DNA of 64,000 nucleotides, taken from positions 15,199,965-15,263,964 of the forward strand of contig CM042089.1 of assembly GCA_023512835.1 (NCBI GenBank), read 5' to 3'. This document shows positions 11,440-24,010 of the stretch, one piece after another. This DNA comes from Taxillus chinensis (lineage: Eukaryota; Streptophyta; Magnoliopsida; Santalales; Loranthaceae). The notes beneath the pieces were generated by a model, which was not told where the DNA came from, made no database searches, and was given only the letters and a program-made list of their open reading frames with translations. Each line of letters begins with the position of its first letter. The first letter of the stretch is position 1. Position numbers and translations under genes: made by a program.

Positions 11440-12640
11440 TGAGCTAAGGGTAACACATTCCCTAGCTCCATGCCCTACTTTCCCGCATCGGAAACAGGTC
11501 ATCTTTTTCCTTGGGCGATCTCTCGAGACATGCTCGGTCAAACCACAACTCCAACAGGTCCCTGGCCTCCTGCTGGCCGAACTCTCCCGGGGGCCCACCG
11601 CCTGGCGGAAACCCTCTGCACCTGCCTCCTCTCAGCCGAGGAGCACCCGCTCTCCCCACTCTGTCTCTTCTTACTCGAACCTACCAAACCGCCCGGCCTC
11701 GGGCTCTCGTCCCGATCCCGACCTCGTTCAATAATGAGCGCCTTGTCGACCGCCTCCCGGTAGCCGGTCAGCCGCATCGGTTCATTTGTCTTTTCAAAGA
11801 TGGCCTCAAGCCCCTGAATGAAGTCCTGCGTCTTCCGGCCTTCCTTTTCCCAAGACTCCAGAGCAAACCGCCCCCAAATCGCGAAGGCCCGCACATACTC
11901 CCCCCACACTCATGCTACCCTGCACAAGCTCATAATACTCTCTACGTCGAGCATCGCAACGAGCCGGGAAAATACTCCCCAAAGAAGCGCTCAACAAACT
12001 CTCTCCAGCTCATCCGATCGCCATGGACAGCTCTAGTGGATTCCCACCACCTGCGTGGGATACCCAACAAATAGTGCGTCGCCACGCGCACCCGCTCCTC
12101 ATCCTGGCACCCCAATCATCTCAAAGATGTCCTCTGTCCATCTAATCCAGGTCCTCGGCTACCTCGGCCGCGAACCATCCTCAAAAGTCCTGGGTGCGTG
12201 TTTAAAACTGCGCAGCCCCAGTCCACTCCCTCGTCGTCTCGGCTCTACCACGACCTCCTGGCCTGGCGCACATCCCGCACCACCCTCGCCTCCCGCCGCC
12301 GAGGCCGTGGTGGCCGCCGAGGCCGCTTGTTGCCTCTTCGGCTCATCCACCTCTCTAGCCATATCCCTCATCGAGCCCTGCATACCCCGCATGGCCTCCT
12401 GCAACCGAATCAACACTGCGTCAAATCGGGTCCCACAACGGGAGCCGATGACCTTCGCCGGGCTCTGCTCGCCCCTGGTGCCCCGACTCTATCGTGGGTT
12501 CCTCTCCCGGACCCTGGCCTCGGACAACCCTCCTCGGTGGTGCCATCACACCTGGCTACAACAACAAACAACAAACAATCAATACTAGCACTGCAAGACA
12601 AACGACCATCAAAGGCACAACCGACTTGTAGGTTCTCACC
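11440..12640 (-). pseudogene. Tekay-like gag (broken)
   Basis: Capsid-like sequence is readable in several frames on the minus strand, for example EYYELVQGSMSVGEYVRAF and then FEKTNEPMRLTGYREAVDKA at about 11900-11740. A CX2CX4HX4C zinc knuckle (CFRCGKVGHGARE-C) at about 11465-11505 gives gag its nucleic-acid-binding end. Frames change at least three times. The start codon cannot be chosen with confidence. Confidence 0.75.
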
Positions 12641-12972
12641 ACACGACCCGTAGGTCCATACCATGCATATAGCATCGTGTCACCCCTCGGGGTACACCAC
12701 AATCAAGTCCTGGCTCTCACGGCCACGTGCCATCCCTGGCACCACATACAGGCACATCACACACAAAGACAAGCTAGTGCCCTATATGCCACACAATCAT
12801 ACCACTAGCAATGCACCCCATCCCCATGTATGCTCCTAGGATGATCTAACCGACACCAAAATAACCTAGAATACATGTAAGGACTGCGTTGATCAGGCGC
12901 CCTCCCTACGAGTTTTCCAAGTCACATGGAATCAATTAACCACCCCTCACTAACCTAGGTCCACTAGACCAT
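12641..12972 (-). other. Leader between Tekay-like gag and the primer site
   Basis: This 5' untranslated leader lies between the primer-binding site and gag. No conserved coding or structural motif is recognised. Confidence 0.5.
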
Positions 12973-12983
12973 GCTCGATACCA
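12973..12983 (-). other. Primer-binding site of the Tekay-like element
   Basis: On the minus strand it reads TGGTATCGAGCATGG, three bases inside the 5' LTR. The initiator-tRNA-Met complement is TGGTATCAGAGC; here CAG has become CG, which would spoil priming. The intact form is seen in the Galadriel-like element at 43323-43335. Confidence 0.85.
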
Positions 12984-12986
12984 ACT

Positions 12987-15359
12987 TGTCACGCCCCCGA
13001 ATTCCAGGGAACCCGGAACCGGGTACATGACTTCCCCTTGCCCGCACCCGAAAGGTCAAGGGGTTGGTGACTAGCACCAATAGAGACTACACCGCGGGTC
13101 TTGTCTCAAATATGCAACCCTGTACGATCATACATCAAGGGTAATCCTGTACTTTCCCATATATCATCATGCATACAAAGAGTCAAACAGTCATACAGAC
13201 ATCACATCATACGGTATGCAAATACAACCGTCCACGGACCCATGTCCGGGATATCACATAAAACAATACGAGAATATAACTATATCATACATCGAGTAGT
13301 GGGCATCCTCCTGGAAGAAAGTCCTCCACTAGTCTCGGGTCACACCCGAAAAGGGTAAACAACAAGTAGGGGTGAGCGACAAGCTCAGTAGGTGACCCTA
13401 GCACTCCACATCATGCAACACATATAAGTCTATACTATATGCTCAGTGTACTCGTGCACCGTGTAGTGTGCACAATCATCAGGACAACTTGTCCACGATC
13501 CTCCATGGGATCCCGGCTCGGGCGCTCAGCCCTAGCTCCACGAGCTCAACGGCTCAACTCAGGTCTTAGCTCTGTCCACGGCGCAATATGCCCGGCCACA
13601 GTCGCCACACAGGCTGCCATCGGTGCATATGCCGCCACGTCAACCACATAGCACCATCGGTGCATCACGGTGAGAACCCAAACAAGTCACGGAGTCCATG
13701 CCCCAATACCTCACATCAACATACTAACATTAGTATGGCATGTCATTCTCAACATTTCCTTTAGAATTGTAGCCAGTCTTCACAAGTAAATCCTCAACCC
13801 TTGATTTATGAAGGAAGTACTCATAGCAGCTATTTTCTTGAAATTAAAAGTCCCGGCATTGGGTTCCCATAGCATAAATAAGATAATCTGATTTTTGGGG
13901 ATTTTTCCGAGATGTCTAACCCCACTTTCCAAAAATTCACCACTACGAACTTTTGGGTTTTTCCGAGATTTTACACTAAATCCCAATTTTCACATTTTGA
14001 AATAGTGGGAATTAATTTTTCTAGTATTTTTCTTTGAATCCAAATGGGGGGTATTTCGTTATTTACATTGTAACTTAAGTATAATACTTAAGTGTGGAGA
14101 GGCATAATGGTTTACAATGTAAATGTCCAGTGCAGTGCAGTTGCCGGCTTGTGCGAACTCTTGTTTCACTCCTACGGATTTGATGCTCCGGACTGATGCT
14201 ACGGATCACTGTTTCACTCCTACGGATTTGATGCTCCGGACTGATGCTACGGATCACTGTTTCACTGCTACGGACTTGATGCTCCGGACTGATGCTACGG
14301 ATCACTGTTTCACTGCTACGGACTTGATGCTCCCGGACTGATGCTACGGATCACTGTTTCACTGCTACGGACTTGATGCTCCGGACTACTGATCCGGACT
14401 AACTACTCCGGACTAACTCCTCCGGACTACTGATCCGGACTAACTCCTCCGGACTACTGATCCGGACTAACTCCTCCAGGACTACTAAGTTGTTGACTCC
14501 ATACCGCGACTCCATAGGCTGCTGACTACGAAGCTGCTGACTCCATAGCTGCTGACTGGTCCGTCGACTCTAAAACTCGCCCAGGGTACTGTTCATCATC
14601 GTTTTTGGCCTGTTCTTCGTCTGGAAGCAACCCAGTGACCCCCAGGACACTCATAAACACATGTTTTACGCAATAAACTGCGATACTTACCTCAAAACGC
14701 GTCCTAAACGCCTCTAATTCGCACAATAACGTGAAATACACACAAATCATATATTCATCTAGATCTAAATCTAGACTTCCATGGTTGACTTCGCAACCCT
14801 CATAAAATACACACTCATACATCCACGAGATCACATATTCAGAGATAGGATCGAAATAAGACGATTAAGGACACCTACCTGGAAGATTATTTGCAATCCA
14901 CGAGCTCCAATCGCCCCAAAATCGCCAAGAAAGCTCTACGCTCTTCACCTTCTCTCTCTCTCTCTCTCTCTCTCTTGCTCAAACATGCACGTACCAATAA
15001 TTGGCAATTAAAGATATAAGGCAGTTCTTAATTATATATATACCGTTGCCAATAATTGGCCTCCCAGCAATAATTGACCTCCCGAGGTCACGAACTCCAA
15101 ATTGAGTCAAATTACTGTCAAAACGCTCGAAATAACGAGCACAACACTGTTCAGATATTATCACACTCAAATGACTACTCAAACGCAAAGTCAACCAATA
15201 AACCCCAAAAAGTCAACAATCGGGTCAAACGGGGCCCCGACTCGAAATCGGGCCCAAGTACAGTCAAAATGCTCACATCGACGGCTACACTACCGTCCAG
15301 ATAGTTACATTCCCATAGAATGACTATCTCTCAAAACTACCCAAATACGAGTCTTTACA
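12987..15359 (-). repeat. Tekay-like 5' LTR
   Basis: This 2373-bp LTR runs from TGTCACGCC (12987) to GTCTTTACA (15359). It matches 5179-7511 along its whole length. It carries the homologous 48-49-bp array (14160-14384), a longer CCGGACTAACTCCT array (14385-14490) and a (CT)n tract (14951-14976). Length differences are confined to these repeats plus one-base changes, mainly at CAG/CTG. Confidence 0.9.
14160..14490. repeat. Tandem arrays in the Tekay-like 5' LTR
   Basis: Five units of the 48-49-bp repeat (14160-14384) are followed by about four units of a roughly 27-bp repeat built on CCGGACTAACTCCTCCGGAC. The second array has fewer units in the partner LTR (6608-6650). Confidence 0.88.
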
Positions 15360-16321
15360 GGGACACTGCGAACTGATAACTTTAAATGCGGTTGAGTTGA
15401 AGCGATATCTTCTTGGTCCGGTGTAATTTTCCTTACTCCGTAGCTAATGAAGCTCGGAACCTTACTCCGTGTCGTTGATTGCTTACTCCGTATCTATTTG
15501 GTACTTGGAATCCTTAGTCCATGCCAGTGCTTCCTTACTCCGCATGTAAGTTCCTTACTCCGTATGTAAATTCCTTACTCCGTATGTAAGTTCCTTACTC
15601 CGGGCGAGTCTTAAAGGGTTGGATGACTTATTCCGTATCAGTCTTCCTTACTCCGCATGTAAGTTCCTTACTCCGTATGTAAATTCCTTACTCCGTATGT
15701 AAGTTCCTTACTCCGGGCGAGTCTTAAAGGGTCGGATGACTTATTCCGTATCGGTGCTTCCTTACTCCACATGTAAGTTCCTTACTCCGTATGTAAATTT
15801 CTTACTCCGTATGTAAGTTCCTTACTTCGGGCGAGTCTTAAAGGATTGAAGTCCTTACTCCGTACTAGCGCTTCCTTACTCCGTATGAGTAAGTAGTCCG
15901 AATTCCTTACTCCACATGTAATTTCCTTGCTCCGTGTCTAATAAAGACTCGGGTCCTTATTCCGCATTTGTACTTCCTTACTCCGCATGTATGGAAGACT
16001 CGGATGCCTTACTCCGTGTCTTCTTTTACTTCGTGCGACCTTGTAAACCAAGACTCTTACTTAGCGTCAATTTGACTTAGTCCTCACGAATGTTCCTTGT
16101 TCCGTATGTATTGGTGACTTGGTTATTTACCAAGTGTTTGACGACACTCACTCTTGTCCGAATCAGGATTATGTATCCTGTCCTTAGCTTTGCTCTCACG
16201 AGTGTATCTCCGGATTAATAACATATCTTCGCAACGATCAAAGAAACACAAAAGATCTCGAGATCAAATTACATAAGGCTTTATCGATCAGCATTATCCA
16301 AATTCTGGGCTTGATCCAACA
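15360..16321 (-). repeat. Copia 3' LTR, proximal part
   Basis: It resumes the Copia LTR after the Gypsy insertion and ends at GGCTTGATCCAACA (16321), the minus-strand LTR start TGTTGGATCAAG. It corresponds to about 27168-28259 of the 5' LTR but is shorter because of fewer units in the CTTACTCCG array. Confidence 0.9.
15470..15990. repeat. CTTACTCCG array in the Copia 3' LTR
   Basis: An 18-bp unit (TTCCTTACTCCGTATGTAAG and variants) is repeated many times. Groups of four are organised into a higher-order unit of about 110 bp ending GGGCGAGTCTTAAAGGGT then GGATGACTTATTCCGTATC. About three higher-order units are visible. Confidence 0.9.
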
Positions 16322-16335
16322 ATTTCCCCCCAATT
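16322..16335 (-). other. Polypurine tract of the Copia element
   Basis: On the minus strand TTGGGGGGAAAT directly precedes the 3' LTR start TGTTGGATC. This is the plus-strand primer position. Confidence 0.85.
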
Positions 16336-16462
16336 ATGGATATGCCCAAATCCTTTGTAATCTGATCCGGTAGCGTGCAAAAAGATAACATACGAATACG
16401 CATCACAACCAATTTCATTTATCAGCAACTAAGTACAATTCAGCCTTAATACAAGATTTTCA

Positions 16463-19400
16463 CTAAGGTACATAAGGCTTACTATACTTGAAGATCATAG
16501 TTCTTGCCTTCTCTCTAAGCTCCATTGTCTGCTTCATCGTATAAGTAGTGTGTTGGCTCCACGATTTGTCCACAGTCAAAAATGACTTGATGAAGTAATG
16601 AGACAAAGGCCCCTGACTATCTACATCCAATTGTTGTGGCACTTGCTTCTTGCCCGGAATGTCGCCTTGACTTCTCGGTTGGACCCAAGGGTGTGATGCC
16701 CAACTCTTCATATAAACCGGCTTTTTTCACGCCTTCATCGGCTGAGACACGGTGGTTCCCATTGATTCTTTCTTACAAAGTGCTCCACTATCTCGATGAG
16801 AATCAATGAGAATCATTTGCTTGGACCGAATCATGAAGACAACCATCATGAAGTGTGGCGACATGATCCGGTACGGAATGAGGATAGTTGAGAGAGTTTT
16901 CCATGGCTTGTTATCCTCAGCAGTTCCGTCGATGAAGGACTGAATTAGATCCACACTGGGAAGATAGCCTTCATTCCAACACGGCAAAACTTCAAACAAG
17001 TGCCCGTCCTTGTATAGAGATGGAAATAGCCTCATCTCTATTTTAGCGACCCTCGAGAAGTTGTCAATGTCTTCTCGTAGTAAGGAGTCCTTTCTCCGAA
17101 CAAAGAGTCCGAATGTCGTCCGGGGAGAAAGGGTACATTTCGGAAAGACATCTTCTCTCGCAGAAGACGCCGCATAGGACTTCATTGCTTTGTGAACACT
17201 TCCATCCGCATCGGAAGGGTCAATCACCGCATATGATGGGAGGAAGGTGTCGGGCGCGGGTGAGGAGGATGGAGGAAGAGCTGGAGCTGCAGTAGAGGAG
17301 CTTGGTTGAGAGAAGCGGCTTCATTTGGGAATTTGAACTCCCTGAAGCACCGAGGTGGCAGGCTACTTCTCGGTCCGAGTAGATGGTTGTGGTGCGCAGG
17401 AGCAGACGGATCAAATGACACTTTCTCCCCCGATTTGGCGGATCGTCGGGAAGCGGCGGGAGGACGAGCCATCGTGTGTGCCAGGTCCGCGAAGGAGGTA
17501 GACAATGAATGGACGGACGAGGCGACGAGATCCATTTTCTGCTCCATTGAAGTGGAGGAGTCGGTGAGAGCGGAGAGGAGTTGGGCGCCGAGGGAATCAA
17601 CCTTGGCGGCGATGGCGGAAATTTGGGCGCTTTGAGCTTGGGCGTGTCGGTCCAGTGGGCGGGAAAGCACAGCGTCGAGTGGACCGTGCCAAAAGAGGCA
17701 TGCCCAAGGACCAACTCCGGAGCTTTGGAGGACTCCCCCGCATGAACGGGAGCAGGTGTGCATTAGGCAGAGGAGTCCGCGGGAGTATCAGCAGCAGCGA
17801 CAACAGAAGGGGTATCCGGAGCATCGGAGGCATCTGGAGCAGGTGACCCGCCGTGACCGAAAAGGTCAACCACGGGAATAGCGCCAGCGAGAGAAGAGGG
17901 CCCAGCCTTAGCGGGGGGAAGGACTCCGTGCGGTAGGGACAGGGCCGGAGGGAGTAGTGAATGCCACATCTAGAATGGAGGCCGGCGTAAGAAAGCCTTG
18001 ATCCAAGTTCCGGATGATCATTGTCTCCGGGGATTGGGTATGGCGTGTGTAAAACACTCGGAGATCATTGTCGGGAATGGAGGCAGTGTGGGCAAGGCTA
18101 AAACGGAGCCATAGGTCCGTTAAGGTGTCGGCGGAGAGATGGTCAAGGTAATCTCGGGGTTGAGGTAGGGGAGGCAAAGGGGCTTCGGGAGAAGAGGCCG
18201 GGACATCGGTAGTGGCGGCCGCAACAGCCGATATCAACCGCGGCAGCAACGGCGGAGGAGGAGGGAGTGGGGACATCCGCAGCGAGAGGGGCCGAGGAAA
18301 CGACTTTAGGAGTCTGCGCCGAGATGGCCCCATAACCTCGGATGGGTCGGCACGAACGCCTGTCTTGGGAGGCCCGAGAATGAGAGGGTGCCGCAACGGA
18401 CCGAATCCGAGAGGATCGGGGTGCGAAGCGACGTCGGGGGCTTGGGCCGTCGGAGGGGTCACCAATAGAACCGCCTTATTGTTCCGAGGCGGGGAGTATG
18501 CGGAGAGCCGCAGATGGTCGGCGGGCTGTCATGTTCCCATCCGGCGTAAGATAACGAAGGTAATAAGGCTGGAGAAAATGGAACAACATCATATCGGGTG
18601 AAATGGTCCGGATTAAGATGCCGGAAGACAATGCCGAGGATGCACCCGAAGGAATGGTTCTTGGGACCATTGCGACAGAACCGAAACAAGAACATCCCCC
18701 AATCCATCGGAAGACCTTCAAAAATGTCGTACATGGCTAGGAGAAGGTCGTACGGAGCAGTCGAGGCGGATGTGTGAGCCAGTAATCATCGACTCAAGAT
18801 GGTCGCCATACATCGATAGCGACCTTGGAAGGATTTCACCTTGTATTCCTTGCCTTTTTGTGTGCAACCCATAGAAGCCGCCATTGGATCGGCATCGGCG
18901 GCGCGTGGTTCACTAAGAGGTAGGTGGAGAGCAGCGCGGAGAACAACCTGGAGTGATGATGATGGATTCACCGCGGACATAAGAGGTTATGGAATCGGTG
19001 GTGCGGCGAATCCGTTGGTAATACTCAATGATGTCGTCGATAAGAAGATCGACGGGATTGGAGATCAGGTTGAGTATATGCGAGGCTTCAAGGAGAGGGT
19101 GAAGCTGGAAAAACCAATCCGGAGGATTAGAGACAGCATTCCAATCAACCAAGATGGCCAGGATTAATGCCTGGAAAGAGATATTCGGGTGCCATTGCGA
19201 GATGAAATTTGAAGGACAAGAGGAAAGGTGAGGTCTTGGCGATGGAAGGAGCAACGAGAGGTTTAGGGATTTGAAATGAACAATACTCGTCTTCGCGCAG
19301 AATGATCGGAACATATAAGACCGAGTTCGCAAATGTCGGCGGGTCTAGGAATTGGAGAGTGAAACAGGGACCCGCTGACAGGCCGATGTCATTATTCTGG

Positions 19401-19474
19401 ATATCGATGCGCCTCCGAATGAAACAATGTCGTGGAGACCGCATGACTAAGTAAATGTAACAGCTGGTTGCCAT
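16463..19474 (-). pseudogene. Post-pol third ORF of the Copia element, with Ulp1/C48-like end
   Basis: Leftward frames between pol and the 3' LTR look like one long, frameshifted ORF. The N-terminal part (19474-18459) has RFCRNGPKNHSFGCILG near 18660. A Pro/Ser-rich part follows (18465-17908), then a heptad-like stretch (QSAQISAIAAKVDSLGAQLL, about 17600) suggesting a coiled coil. The last part (17227-16463) resembles a Ulp1/C48 SUMO-peptidase: IPYRIMSPHFMMVVF, then MILIDSHRDS, then VPQQLDVDSQGPLSHYF. These align with the family's His, Asp and Gln...Cys blocks; the Cys position reads Ser-Gln. SIRE/Maximus elements are known for an extra (env-like) ORF here; the peptidase likeness is my inference. 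Stops at about 16727 and frame changes make it non-functional as written. Confidence 0.55.
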
Positions 19475-20866
19475 CCAAAGAAGTGTGTGTGCATCCCGGG
19501 ATTTGCATTTAATGAATCATCATGATTCCTCCTCAAAAGCACGCGACATATAGGAAGACTTGGATTGTCGCAATTAAAGCGTGTCAGGAGTCCGGAGGAA
19601 TGAACCGACAATCATCTGGAGTAAATAATAGTCGAGGAAGAGTATCCGATGAAAAGTAGACCGTGTCCGTAGTAGTAGACGAGTTCGGTGAGAGAGTAAA
19701 GTAGATTCCTTTGCGATCAATAAGTCGAAGAGAAGAGAAGTACCACAACACTTCAAATCCAAGACTATGGACTAGATTTATCGATACGGTTGCAAAAAGA
19801 ATCTGAACCTATAGCTAAAGAAAAAATGAGCGAAAATACAAAAGCTTAACAGGCAAGGATTAGTACGGATTAGGGAAAATAATCAGTGAAAAACGACATA
19901 ATCCGAACTAATGAGAAACAGATCTTATGCATTGCAAAGCATGTAAGAGACAGATACATACGTGAGAATGAGCAATATTATTGAATCGGGGCATATGTCA
20001 GGATAACAATACACAAGTTCATATAGGTCAACATAACGAAACCGTCTTGCTGAACAACGTAGCTAAGATTAATTAAAGATCATATGATTTGGCCAATTTA
20101 GGATTCATGAGTGAAAAATGTGGAAGCGAACACATGTCAAAAGTAAGCAGGTGATTAGCCGATTAAAATGCATGGTTGAAGAAAGAAAATACATCCAAGC
20201 ATGCCACTTTTCTGATCCAAAACAGCATGTCCTGTCAGATCCGGAAGTAAAAGTTTAGAGGAGGGAGTATCCGAGACATATTAGGGGTTCATTACTGCTC
20301 CCCGTAGATCATTTAATCCTCTCAATGAAAAGCTCCTCCTCAAATAGACAGCCAGGAAAGAGGTCATGAGACATATACGGGGTATTCCTGAATAATGTAT
20401 AAAGCATTTTCTCCCCCAGTAGATTTTGCAATCCTCTCGGTTGACATTTCCGGTTTGTAGAATTCAAGCACTGTCTATCTTTTTTAGGAAATTATACTTG
20501 AAATGGCCAGGCTGCGATTGAGTGTTCATCCACCAGGCATTCCGAGCTAACCCATTTCATTTCTTCAACTATACATGTTAATAGAGTAATCTAAATGAAC
20601 ATGCTATTGTCATGTGGTGATTAGTGGAAATTAAGATCATGAAACCGAAGGAGGTAAATCATATAAACTTTAATCATGTTAGCTTAACGACTTGATCGGG
20701 AAACGCAAGCATCCTCCCAAAATAAAGTTGATATTAATATCGAAGCATGAAGCCGTTGATCAGTAAGTATGATCAGCATTAAAATCAGTATGTATCTTCC
20801 ACTTTCAATAATAGCACAATGCATGTTCCGATAGTAAGTATCTTGTTGGGCAAATTAAAGGTGAAA
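19475..20866 (-). other. Non-coding spacer between pol and third ORF
   Basis: No frame of note on either strand. This is the internal untranslated region of the Copia element; no motif is recognised. Confidence 0.55.
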
Positions 20867-22481
20867 CTATGCAAAAAAGTCGAGCATAACTAAACGGAAG
20901 AGTAGTTCAGAGAATCTTGCATCGGGTAGGGGCTTTGTAAAAATGTCGGCCAGTTGATCTTCAGTAGCAATGTGTTGCAGTGAGATATGACTTTTAAGAA
21001 CATGATCACGTATGAAGTGATACCGGACTTCAATATGCTTCGTCTTAGGATGCATGACAGGATTATTCTTGATAGCAATAGCGCTAGTGTTGTCGTGATG
21101 AGAGTGGAATAGATGACATGTTGAAACCGTAGTCAGTAAGTTGACTTTGCATCCAGAGTAGCTATCGCGGCAACTCCCAAGCAGACTATATATTCCCGTC
21201 AGCAATAGAGGTTGATACGGAATTCTGCTTCTAACCGAACCATGAAATTAATCTATTTCCAAGAAACTCGACATGTACCACTTGTGCTCTTCCTGTCGTT
21301 GCGACATCCAACGAAGTCGGCATCGAGTATCCGGATAAGGTGAAGTTGAACTCCTTTGGGTACCAGAGTCCCAAATTCATTGTTCCCTTGAGATACCTTA
21401 ATATCCGTTTAACATGAAGCATATGTGACTCCTTGGGATTCGCCTGGTATCGTGCACAGATGCAAGTTGCAAACATAATGTCGGGCGACTTGCTGTAAGA
21501 TCCGACAAGGATCCGATCATCCCTCCGTAGTCGAGTCACATTTCTCGATATGCCGTCAACATCCGGATCTAACTTGGCACCGACAAGCATGGGAGTTTTG
21601 ACGGGAGATGAACCTTCCATACCAAACTTCTTAATAAGATCGCGAGTGTACTTAGCTTGATTAATGAAGATTCCTTCCTTTAATTGTTTAACTTCTATTC
21701 CAAGGAAGTAGGACGGTTCTCCCATCATGCTCATCTCAAACTTGCCTGTCATCAACTTAGCAAACTCTTCACAAGGCTTCGGATTCGTTGATCCGAAAAT
21801 GATATCATCCACGTATATTTGTACGATCGAGTGTGTCCTTTCTCTTTTCGTAGAAATAGGGTGGTGTCTATCTTCCCTTTTTGGAAGTTGTGAGCAAGTA
21901 GGAATTCTAACAAGTGTGTCGTACCAGGCTCTTGGAGCTTGCTTCAAACCATATAAAGCTTTCCGAAGCTTGTAGACAAGATGTCCTACCTTAGATTCAA
22001 TGAAGCCGGGAGGTTGTTCAACATACACCTCCTCTTGAAGATCTCCATTCAGGAATGCGCTCTTGGCGTCCATTTGATAAACTATGAACTTTTCATATGA
22101 AACATACGCCCAGAAACATTCGGATTGCCTCAAGTCTTGCTACCGGAGCAAAGGTCTCATCATAATCTATTCCTTCTTCTTGACGATATCCTTTGGCTAC
22201 CGGCCCTGGCTTTGTTCGGATTACTATTCCATCCATATCAAGCTTGTTCCGAAACACCCATTTAATGCCAATGACTTGTTGAGACTTAGGCCTTGGTACT
22301 ACGGTCCACACATTATTTCTCTTAAATTGATTGACTCTTCTTGCATGGCTTCTATCCAATTCGAATCCTGAAGAGCTTCATCTACCACCTTTGGTTCTAT
22401 TTGAGATAGAAAACACGAGTAAAGGCTCATGTTGGAGGTCGTTGCTCTTGTTCTTACACCAACAGTAGGATCACCAATCAC
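20867..22481 (-). pseudogene. Copia reverse transcriptase and RNase H (broken)
   Basis: On the minus strand RT runs from about 22371 ([42 protein letters not shown]) through QMDAKSAFLNGDLQEEVYV, YGLKQAPRAWYD and YVDDIIFGSTN (about 21800), the catalytic Asp-Asp block of Ty1/Copia. RNase H follows, with HHDNTSAIAIKNNPVMHPKT and DQLADIFTKPL near 20940. Frame breaks are traceable: CTGG read as CTGGG at 22109-22113 (expected FLAYVSYEK), and an extra base in CTG (CTCG) before IVQIYVDD. Both are CAG/CTG-associated. Confidence 0.88.
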
Positions 22482-22675
22482 TTGATCCGAGGGATGGTTT
22501 CGAGTCCATCCGTAATTCTGTGCATGTGATGGATGATCTTGAACAATTTGAAGCTCTTCCAGATTAGGTGGTTCAGTTGTATCCGCTGGTTGAGCTTCGT
22601 CCGGACTAGATGTTTCCGTATTGAAAGGTACGGTTGAACTAGAAGGTTCTTCAACCCTGTTTCTTTCGGTGTTAA

Positions 22676-24010
22676 CTAGTCCGGACGGACTTGAAGGTGC
22701 TCGGAATTTTGGATATCCGTAGGAGTATGTCCGGAGCTAAATGGTAATCCGAAGTCCGAGTCATCCGTAGCATCATCCATATAATTTCTTTGTGCTTCGC
22801 TGATGCCACGTGGTTGGTCAAGATGTGTAACAGGAACATTTATAAACTTCGAATAATCGACGTTCTTGTCCATGACCTGCACATTAGAACTTGAAGAACC
22901 GACTTTTGACCAATCAAGGTTAGCTTCATCAAAAGTCACATGGATAGATTCTTCAACTTTGAAAAGTTTTCTATTGAAGACCCGATAAACCTTGCTATGT
23001 AATGAGTACCCGATAAAAATCCCATCATCGATTTTGGTTCAAATTTATTCGGGTCTCTTTGCCATTTATCAATATATAGCAAGTACACCCAAAAGCTCGA
23101 AATGTGAAATTGAAGGTTTTCGTCCTCTCCACATCTCATAGGGTGTTTTCATGGTAGATTTATTTATTAGAGTTCGTTCTGAACATAGCAGGCATTGGAC
23201 ACAGCTTCACCCATAGATTGAGAGGAAGCGTTGCCCCCGCTAACATGGATCTACCAGCTTCAACTAAAGTATGATTCTTGCGCTCACCTACTCCATTTTG
23301 TTGTGGAGTTCTGGGAGCAGAGAAGTCATGTTGTATGCCCTGTTCGAACAATATGATCTCATTTCCGAAAAGTCAAATTCGTACCATGATCACTCCCGAT
23401 GCACTTTATGCTCGATCCTTGTGATTTGCTTATCCAGTTGAAAAGATCTACAAGATGCTCAAAAGTTTGATCCTTTGATTTCAGGAACATCACCCATGTG
23501 TATCTGGTGAAATCATCGATAACCACTAGGGCATATCTCGCACCGACTAGTGACTGAACAGATATAGGACCACATAGGTCCATATGAAGAAGTTGTAGAG
23601 GAGCGATTATTGAATTAACTGATTTGCTCTTAAAGCTATGTTTGGTCTGTTTGCCCAGTTGGCATTCTCAACAGAGAGAGTCTCTGGAGAATTTGAGTTT
23701 AGGTAGACCAATGACAAGATCAAGTGACGCTAATTTAGACAAAGTCTTAAAGTTTAAATGTGCGCATCGCTTGTGCCATAGCCAACTAACTTGTCTTCAT
23801 CGATGCTTTAGTGAGGAAGCATACAGGGTCGAAGAATTATTTCTTAAGACCACCGAGTAAATGTCCCCATCTCTTGATCCGGATAACTTAACATCTCCGG
23901 ATAAGTTTTCTCTTCTTGTACAGGTGTTGGACAAAAAGGAAACAAGAAATCCTTTGTGATATAAATTACCGACACTTAGCAAATTATGCTTTAAACCTTC
24001 GACTAGTGCA
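22676..24010 (-). pseudogene. Copia gag-pre-integrase and integrase (broken)
   Basis: It begins with LLSVGNLYHKGF (gag-pre-integrase, about 23975) and the zinc-binding region, where the CxxC pair reads Cys-stop-Glu-Cys (TGT TGA GAA TGC, about 23668). The integrase core follows: MDLCGPISVQSL, ALVVIDDFTRYTWV (first catalytic Asp region), GSDHGTNLTF (second Asp), and FSAPRTPQQNGVGERKNHTL (catalytic Glu). The remainder (23139-22676) is the C-terminal tail. Several frame changes separate these pieces. Confidence 0.87.

Larger units (their letters stand above)
5179..15359 (-). mobile_element. Tekay/Del-like chromovirus (Ty3/Gypsy)
   Basis: A complete but decayed element of 10,181 bp lies inside the Copia 3' LTR. 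LTRs are 5179-7511 and 12987-15359. The primer site (12973-12983) and polypurine tract (7512-7540) are in place, and a leftward gag-protease-RT-RNase H-integrase-chromodomain frame is broken by frameshifts and stops. The target duplication is GGGAC (15360-15364), with GGAC on the left (one G lost). The left LTR edge reads CGTCACG where TGTCACG is expected. LTRs over 2 kb, the Gypsy domain order and the C-terminal chromodomain point to the Tekay/Del clade. Confidence 0.88.

Noticed and set aside
11131..12588. Long plus-strand frames opposite Tekay-like gag (up to 187 codons)
   Set aside because: Shadows of GC-rich gag sequence on the other strand; no domains.
15470..15990. Regular short repeats suggesting a CRISPR array
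   Set aside because: Direct tandem units without unique spacers, inside a plant LTR, present in both LTRs.
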